From the NCBI GenBank assembly GCA_000998025.1, contig LCJG01000009.1, forward strand, positions 1 through 17,364: a stretch of 17,364 bases of DNA, given 5' to 3'. Position numbers and translations under genes: made by a program. A model generated the notes under the pieces. That model worked only from the letters and a program-made list of their open reading frames with translations, was not told the DNA's origin and made no database searches. Shown in pieces: positions 14,222 through 17,364 of the stretch (position 1 is its first letter; the number at the start of each line of letters is the position of its first letter). Source of the DNA: Candidatus Collierbacteria bacterium GW2011_GWB1_44_6 (GTDB lineage: Bacteria > Patescibacteriota > Microgenomatia > UBA1400 > MFAQ01).

Positions 14222-14425
14222 ATTTTTCCCACGAATCTGTTTTATTTGTTTTTTTCGAACTTCATGTCGCAGCGCGTCATATTTTACTTTCGAATTCCTT
14301 TAAAGAGTGGCGAGCTAGGCACTGCTTGACAAGTGCCTATTTGAGACCACGTAGTATGAGAAAGGAAAATATAGCGACCGACATTCCCTGTGAGGAAAAG
14401 ACACATAAAACAAATTAGGAAAAAT
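14222..14425. repeat. Long imperfect palindrome between the MIP18-like gene and rpiB (element 3)
   Basis: Paired segments from outside in: 14222-14229 with 14418-14425 (ATTTTTCC, perfect); 14234-14245 with 14405-14416 (11 of 12; see AATCTGTTTTAT on the left); 14264-14269 with 14379-14384 (ATGTCG); 14279-14285 with 14366-14372 (ATATTTT); 14287-14291 with 14360-14364 (CTTTC); 14307-14310 with 14347-14350; 14316-14323 with 14332-14339 (TAGGCACT, perfect) around an 8-nt loop. The whole gap between the two genes is thus one interrupted hairpin. Its right end is shared with element 1. No conserved reading frame is visible in it. Confidence 0.78.
14316..14339. repeat. Apical hairpin of element 3
   Basis: TAGGCACT at 14316-14323 and AGTGCCTA at 14332-14339 are perfect 8-nt complements around the loop GCTTGACA. 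No T-run follows on either strand, so it is not a standard intrinsic terminator. Confidence 0.8.
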
Positions 14426-14426
14426 T
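14404..14426 (+). repeat. Terminal sequence shared by elements 1 and 3
   Basis: Positions 14404-14426 align with 6876-6897 on the same strand with three mismatches and one single-base gap; the shared core reads AAACARATTAG followed by AAAAATT. The same core appears inverted at the left end of element 3 (14234-14243, AATCTGTTTT) and, more weakly, at the left end of element 1 (6702-6708). In both elements the sequence directly follows the stop codon of the upstream minus-strand gene. Confidence 0.6.
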
Positions 14427-14727
14427 AATCAATGCCAAGTTCCGCTCGCAGTTCCTCCGACATTGCTTCTTTACTCCAAGGCGGATCCCAAACCAGGTCA
14501 ACAGTGACATTCTTGACTTCAGGAACCTCCTCCATAGCCTCCCGCACCTTTTTATCTATAACCGGAGCCAGTGGACAACCGGGGCTCGTCAGAGTCATCT
14601 CAATCTCTGCTTCACCCGCTTCATAACGAACATCGTATATTAAACCCAAGTCCACAATACTCACTCCCAATTCAGGATCAATTACCTTTTTCAAGGCTTC
14701 TCGTATCTTTTCTTCTGTCGTTTTCAT
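14425..14727 (-). CDS. MIP18/SufT (DUF59)-family Fe-S cluster assembly factor
   Basis: 100 residues. Small DUF59 proteins act in maturation of iron-sulfur proteins (SufT, cytosolic MIP18) or sit in PaaD-type systems. Visible: VIDPELGVSIVDLGLIYDV (15-33, the DPE and DLGLIY motifs), MTLTSPGCPL (44-53) with the conserved Cys51, and VWDPPWSKEAMSEE (79-92) with the W-PPW motif. ATG at 14727 is chosen over the in-frame GTG at 14730; ATG overlaps the TGA stop of the 2-TM gene by one base (TGATG), indicating coupled translation. No suf/isc scaffold genes are in the window, so the client is unknown; the flavoprotein reductase further upstream is not evidently Fe-S. Confidence 0.9.
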   Translation of the reverse strand: MKTTEEKIREALKKVIDPELGVSIVDLGLIYDVRYEAGEAEIEMTLTSPGCPLAPVIDKKVREAMEEVPEVKNVTVDLVWDPPWSKEAMSEELRAELGID

Positions 14728-14918
14728 CACCTTATTTTAAACTGTGCCTCAATCAAAACAAATACCCCCCATACCGCTAAGGTTAAAGCAATTAGCATCC
14801 ATTGAGTACTGGCCAACCATAAGTCTGTTCCCAAAGCTCCCATAAAAGCCAACACCACACTAACGACCGAAGCGTAAATCAGCACCTTACCCACCGCCAG
14901 CTTATCCTTATTTCGCAA
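14727..14918 (-). CDS. Small two-TM protein of unknown function, TTG start
   Basis: 63 residues with two hydrophobic helices (about 10-30 and 37-57) joined by a short GTDLWLASTQW loop, and a basic C-terminus (QFKIR). No family recognised. I choose the TTG at 14918 because AGGAGGTG, a full complement of the 16S 3' end, lies 6 nt upstream; the GTG at 14927 would sit inside that Shine-Dalgarno. It is preceded by an extended -10 promoter and overlaps the MIP18-like gene by one base, so the two are probably made together. Its function may concern the membrane side of the same process, but nothing in the sequence shows this. Confidence 0.75.
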   Translation of the reverse strand: MRNKDKLAVGKVLIYASVVSVVLAFMGALGTDLWLASTQWMLIALTLAVWGVFVLIEAQFKIR

Positions 14919-14924
14919 TTCTAA

Positions 14925-14932
14925 CACCTCCT
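14925..14932 (-). promoter_or_regulatory. Full-strength Shine-Dalgarno (AGGAGGTG) that selects a TTG start
   Basis: AGGAGGTG on the minus strand, complementary over 8 nt to the typical anti-Shine-Dalgarno, 6 nt before TTG at 14918. It is the only strong Shine-Dalgarno I found before a start in this window. Confidence 0.7.
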
Positions 14933-14969
14933 CCCGTAATATTCTTTACAATATCCCTCACTTTAATCA

Positions 14970-14978
14970 AGTATAGCA
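14970..14978 (-). promoter_or_regulatory. Extended -10 promoter for the 2-TM/MIP18-like operon
   Basis: TGC-TATACT on the minus strand (TATACT at 14970-14975, TGn at 14976-14978), inside the 53-nt gap after the GH36 gene. TATACT matches 5 of 6 of TATAAT. No good -35 at 17 nt, as is usual for extended -10 promoters. Expected start about 14963, leaving a leader of about 45 nt that contains the Shine-Dalgarno. Confidence 0.5.
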
Positions 14979-14980
14979 AA

Positions 14981-16594
14981 TCAAATATCTGTCTTTTTTC
15001 TATTAAAAAGATTTATGTACTGCTCCAAGTTTGATTTCATCATCGTTTTCAGACTGTCTCCTATCCATACCGATCCTTTATATTTCCTCATGAATTTATA
15101 TTGCTCATCCTCCTGAGAAGCAGTCAGTCCCGTTCCCAATCTACCCACAAAGCAATCAGTGTCATTTATCCACACTTTTCCATTCAAAAACAGTCTAGCA
15201 ACACTATTCCTCATGTTTTCTTTAAACATATAATTATTGACCTCCTTGCCAATAACAGGCATCTTCTGTACAAAAGGATTTATGGTATCCACCCCCACTC
15301 TCACCGAGTCTACCACTCCCACCAAGGGTGACAACTGGGTGATGCCAGACAAAATATGAACGTTCTCTCCAGCGGCCGCACGGACTGTTTGGTACCCCAA
15401 TCTCAATGCCTGAGCTCTAGTCATGGGGTGGACATAATTAGTTGAAAAACAAACCCCTGACGTAAAGTCCGCTTTAATCAGTTCAAATCCCCAAGCAACA
15501 AACTGCTTAATCACCTTTGTTAAATATTTTTGTGCCCCCGGATGTGTGGGGTCTAGTACTTTCAGCGATAGTCCGGGCAGAAAATCCACCGGGGTACTCT
15601 GCCTGCCCTCGACCACACTACCTTCATCGTCCCTCAAAAACCATTCCGAGTGATCTTTATATAGCTTGCTTTTCGGATCCGCCACCAAAGGGGCCAGCCA
15701 TATCCCTGGTTTATAGCCTAGTTTCTTGATCTTGTCGGCCATCTTTAAAAGTCCATTTGGGAAACTGCTATTTATTTCCAGCCAATCACCCCACACAGAG
15801 TAGCCTGCATCAATCTCGATATATTTGAGTCCTGACCTCTTAGGAAACATCGACAGAGCCCTAATTTGAGCCTCCAGGTATTCTTCTGAAACCACGTTAC
15901 CCTGATAGTAATATGCACTGCAGAGCCCCACCGGAGGACTCGCTACACTCCTAGTCTTTGAGTATTTCTTTATATCGTCTGCCAGTCTGTATAAACCATG
16001 TCCAACCTCACTGTCCACCACAAAAACAACTTTTTCCGATCGGAGGGATTCGCCTGGTTTTAGCTGCAGTCCGTCGACCTGGCATGTCACCCGGACTCGC
16101 AAACCGCTACTTTCCTGCACCATATAGATTTGCGAAAACTGGTCTGCTGTAGTAACTGCTCCAATGACCAAATTCTTATCCTCCTGCACTATTTGCGTGT
16201 ACCACTCACTGATAAGCGACCCCTTTAAATATCCGTATTCACTATTAAACGAAAACGGGTTCTGATCTCTCTTCAAAAACCACCTCCTTCGTTTTGAACT
16301 CACAAATTTTTCCCTGTAACCGGAAAAACTCGAATGTCCCCAACCATTCTCCAATATTTTTATTGCTTTTCCGGGAAAAATAAATTCACCTATCTCTATT
16401 GCGTATACGTTTATTGGTTCGTTGCTGTTATTTGTCACCGATACTTGAAAGACCAGTGTATTTTCATTCTTGTCGATCAATTCCCTTTTTATCTCAATTC
16501 CAAGTTTGTTCTCGTGCTCAACAAAGACATCCACCTCAGCGATCTTTGCAAACAACCCAAAGTCGGAATCAATAATATTTTTCATAGAATACAT
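14981..16594 (-). CDS. GH36 alpha-galactosidase-like enzyme (melibiase)
   Basis: 537 residues, close in size to the compact Thermotoga-type GH36 alpha-galactosidases. N-terminal beta-sandwich (about 1-215), then a TIM barrel: YIEIDAGYSVWGDW (258-271), GIWLAPLVADPKSKLYKDHSEW (297-318), the nucleophile motif ELIKADF with D376, and VVDSVRVGVDTINPF (427-441) with D436 as predicted acid/base, matching VDGxRIGPDT of the Thermotoga enzyme as I remember it. No signal peptide, so it is predicted cytoplasmic and would act on imported or endogenous alpha-galactosides or a related glycoconjugate. ATG at 16594 (AGAGG 4-5 nt upstream) or 16585 are both possible. It overlaps the reductase gene by 26 nt (17 nt from 16585). 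The stop is TGA. Natural substrate is not determined by sequence. Confidence 0.88.
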   Translation of the reverse strand: MYSMKNIIDSDFGLFAKIAEVDVFVEHENKLGIEIKRELIDKNENTLVFQVSVTNNSNEPINVYAIEIGEFIFPGKAIKILENGWGHSSFSGYREKFVSSKRRRWFLKRDQNPFSFNSEYGYLKGSLISEWYTQIVQEDKNLVIGAVTTADQFSQIYMVQESSGLRVRVTCQVDGLQLKPGESLRSEKVVFVVDSEVGHGLYRLADDIKKYSKTRSVASPPVGLCSAYYYQGNVVSEEYLEAQIRALSMFPKRSGLKYIEIDAGYSVWGDWLEINSSFPNGLLKMADKIKKLGYKPGIWLAPLVADPKSKLYKDHSEWFLRDDEGSVVEGRQSTPVDFLPGLSLKVLDPTHPGAQKYLTKVIKQFVAWGFELIKADFTSGVCFSTNYVHPMTRAQALRLGYQTVRAAAGENVHILSGITQLSPLVGVVDSVRVGVDTINPFVQKMPVIGKEVNNYMFKENMRNSVARLFLNGKVWINDTDCFVGRLGTGLTASQEDEQYKFMRKYKGSVWIGDSLKTMMKSNLEQYINLFNRKKTDI

Positions 16595-17276
16595 GAGCCT
16601 CTGGCACCCCTTTTTCCCTCAGTTTCAATTCCATTTCAGTGATCATCTCCGGCGCCCCACAGAGATAGACCAGGGTCGTGGACCAATCCTGACGAAGATC
16701 ATCTACCACGTCTCCAACATGTCCCCGGAAACCAGGCCAATCATCGCTTGGTTTGGAGATCACTGTCTCAAATTTGAAGTTATCAAAGTCGCGATTTATA
16801 TTATCCATTTCCTTGAGCCAATACAGTTCTTCTTCATGTCTCATACCCCATATCAGTCTCACCTCCTCTGGGTAATGTTTTCTGTAAAGCAGGTCCTCTA
16901 TCATTGGCTTAAATGGTGCTATACCTGTTCCTGTTGCCAAAAACAATATATGTTTTGCTTCATATTGTAACGATGGATCTATCGTAAACTTCCCCAAAAA
17001 TCCCAGAACCTCTACCATGTCACCCACCTTAAGCCCCAAAATATATTTAGACCCCACGCCCATAGGAGTTACATCCACCAACAAATCTATGCTCTTTTCC
17101 CCTGGCAAACTGGCTACCGAATAAGACCGTCGCATACCCTCCTCACTTACTTTCAGACTAGTATACTGACCTGGGAGAAAATCCAAGGTCTCATCAAACG
17201 AAATTCTCACCAGATAGTTTTTCCCTACCAAATTCTCTTTAAAGATAACCTTCCCGATTAATTTTTTTGGTGACAT
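16569..17276 (-). CDS. Ferredoxin-NADP reductase-like FAD/NAD(P) oxidoreductase
   Basis: 235 residues: an FAD-binding beta-barrel then an NAD(P)-binding domain, transferring electrons between NAD(P)H and a small carrier. Visible: LPGQYTSLKV (34-43), the FAD motif RSYS at 50-53, GKFTID (95-100), the nucleotide-pyrophosphate motif LATGTGIAPF (113-122), LIWGMRHEEELYW (141-153), and YLCGAPEMI (204-212) with the usual CGxP. The C-terminus ends in VFYEKYY, so the terminal aromatic residue stacking on the flavin in plant-type reductases is Tyr. No [2Fe-2S] domain is fused. Candidates are ferredoxin/flavodoxin reductase, or a subunit of a larger oxidoreductase; no partner is present in the window. 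It overlaps the GH36 gene at its 3' end. A TATAGT hexamer lies only 3 nt before the ATG. Confidence 0.88.
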   Translation of the reverse strand: MSPKKLIGKVIFKENLVGKNYLVRISFDETLDFLPGQYTSLKVSEEGMRRSYSVASLPGEKSIDLLVDVTPMGVGSKYILGLKVGDMVEVLGFLGKFTIDPSLQYEAKHILFLATGTGIAPFKPMIEDLLYRKHYPEEVRLIWGMRHEEELYWLKEMDNINRDFDNFKFETVISKPSDDWPGFRGHVGDVVDDLRQDWSTTLVYLCGAPEMITEMELKLREKGVPEAHVFYEKYY

Positions 17277-17300
17277 TTAACTATAATGTATCACGAGTTA

Positions 17301-17364
17301 CTACCGTACCGCGATGACTATACCCACGATTACCAAAGCAATACCCAAAACTAATCTCATCCAT
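17301..17364 (-). CDS. C-terminal end of a membrane protein, cut by the window edge
   Basis: Reading the minus strand from the window end gives the codons for WMRLVLGIALVIVGIVIAVR and then TAG at 17301-17303. The hydrophobic run of about 18 residues ending in Arg is a plausible C-terminal transmembrane helix. An in-frame ATG at 17360 would make a 19-residue peptide, so the real start probably lies outside the window. The stop is 24 nt upstream of the reductase ATG. Family unknown. Confidence 0.4.
   Translation of the reverse strand, partial: WMRLVLGIALVIVGIVIAVR

Noticed and set aside
14167..14418. Plus-strand 83-codon frame crossing palindrome element 3
   Set aside because: It covers part of rpiB in antisense and the repeat; composition is not protein-like and the palindrome explains the region better.
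17283..17288. TATAGT as the -10 of the reductase gene
   Set aside because: It lies only 3 nt before the ATG, which would place the transcript start inside the coding sequence; spacing disagrees with the other starts. A later start codon is possible but not supported.
1..17364. Recoded TGA (code 25) and CRISPR, tRNA or IS content
   Set aside because: TGA ends several intact genes at the expected family length; no spaced direct repeats, cloverleaf or transposase is visible.

Overview
The window looks like a fragment of a Candidate Phyla Radiation (Patescibacteria) genome, most likely a Microgenomates-type lineage. This is an inference from several signs: very tight gene packing, divergent single-purpose sugar-phosphate enzymes, a split transketolase, class I DhnA-type aldolase, few Shine-Dalgarno sites, and a penicillin-binding protein with an LP/FP-repeat linker next to the membrane. 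TGA is used as a stop codon by at least four genes (pfkB-like, the GH36 enzyme, the ferredoxin reductase-like gene and the 2-TM gene), so a TGA-to-Gly recoded lineage (Gracilibacteria/Absconditabacteria) is excluded. No rRNA, tRNA, IS element or CRISPR array is visible.

Region 1 (1-5373, plus strand) is a cell-wall block: a class A penicillin-binding protein truncated by the window edge, a membrane-anchored GH18 glycosidase overlapping it by 11 nt, and a second, full-length class A PBP that is a clear paralogue of the first. It converges, with one base between stop codons, on Region 2 (5375-7886, minus strand): a single-TM protein of unknown function, a D-2-hydroxyacid dehydrogenase and a PfkB-family sugar kinase. 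Region 3 is one plus-strand gene for a four-TM protein (8025-8465), divergent from the kinase across a palindromic spacer. Its stop codon overlaps that of the next minus-strand gene.

Region 4 (8462-14193, minus strand) is a sugar-phosphate run transcribed from right to left: RpiB-like isomerase, Rpe-like epimerase, LOG-family phosphoribohydrolase, transketolase N and C halves, class I aldolase, a small protein with an ART-like motif pattern, and a phosphoribosyltransferase-domain protein. Most junctions have 1-nt overlaps or 1-nt gaps. The order suggests non-oxidative pentose-phosphate metabolism, possibly fed by ribose 5-phosphate released from nucleotides. Region 5 (14425-17364, minus strand) holds a MIP18/SufT-like Fe-S factor coupled to a 2-TM protein, a GH36 alpha-galactosidase-like enzyme, a ferredoxin-NADP reductase-like flavoprotein that overlaps it, and the last codons of a membrane protein cut by the window end.

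The most striking unexplained structure is non-coding. The three largest gene-free gaps (about 6702-6888, 7894-8018 and 14222-14425) are each almost entirely one long imperfect palindrome, and two of them share a terminal sequence of about 22 nt. Second, several genes have a -10-like hexamer exactly 6 nt before the ATG, often followed by AGGT directly against the ATG, as expected for leaderless transcripts. Only one gene has a full Shine-Dalgarno sequence, and there it points to a TTG start.
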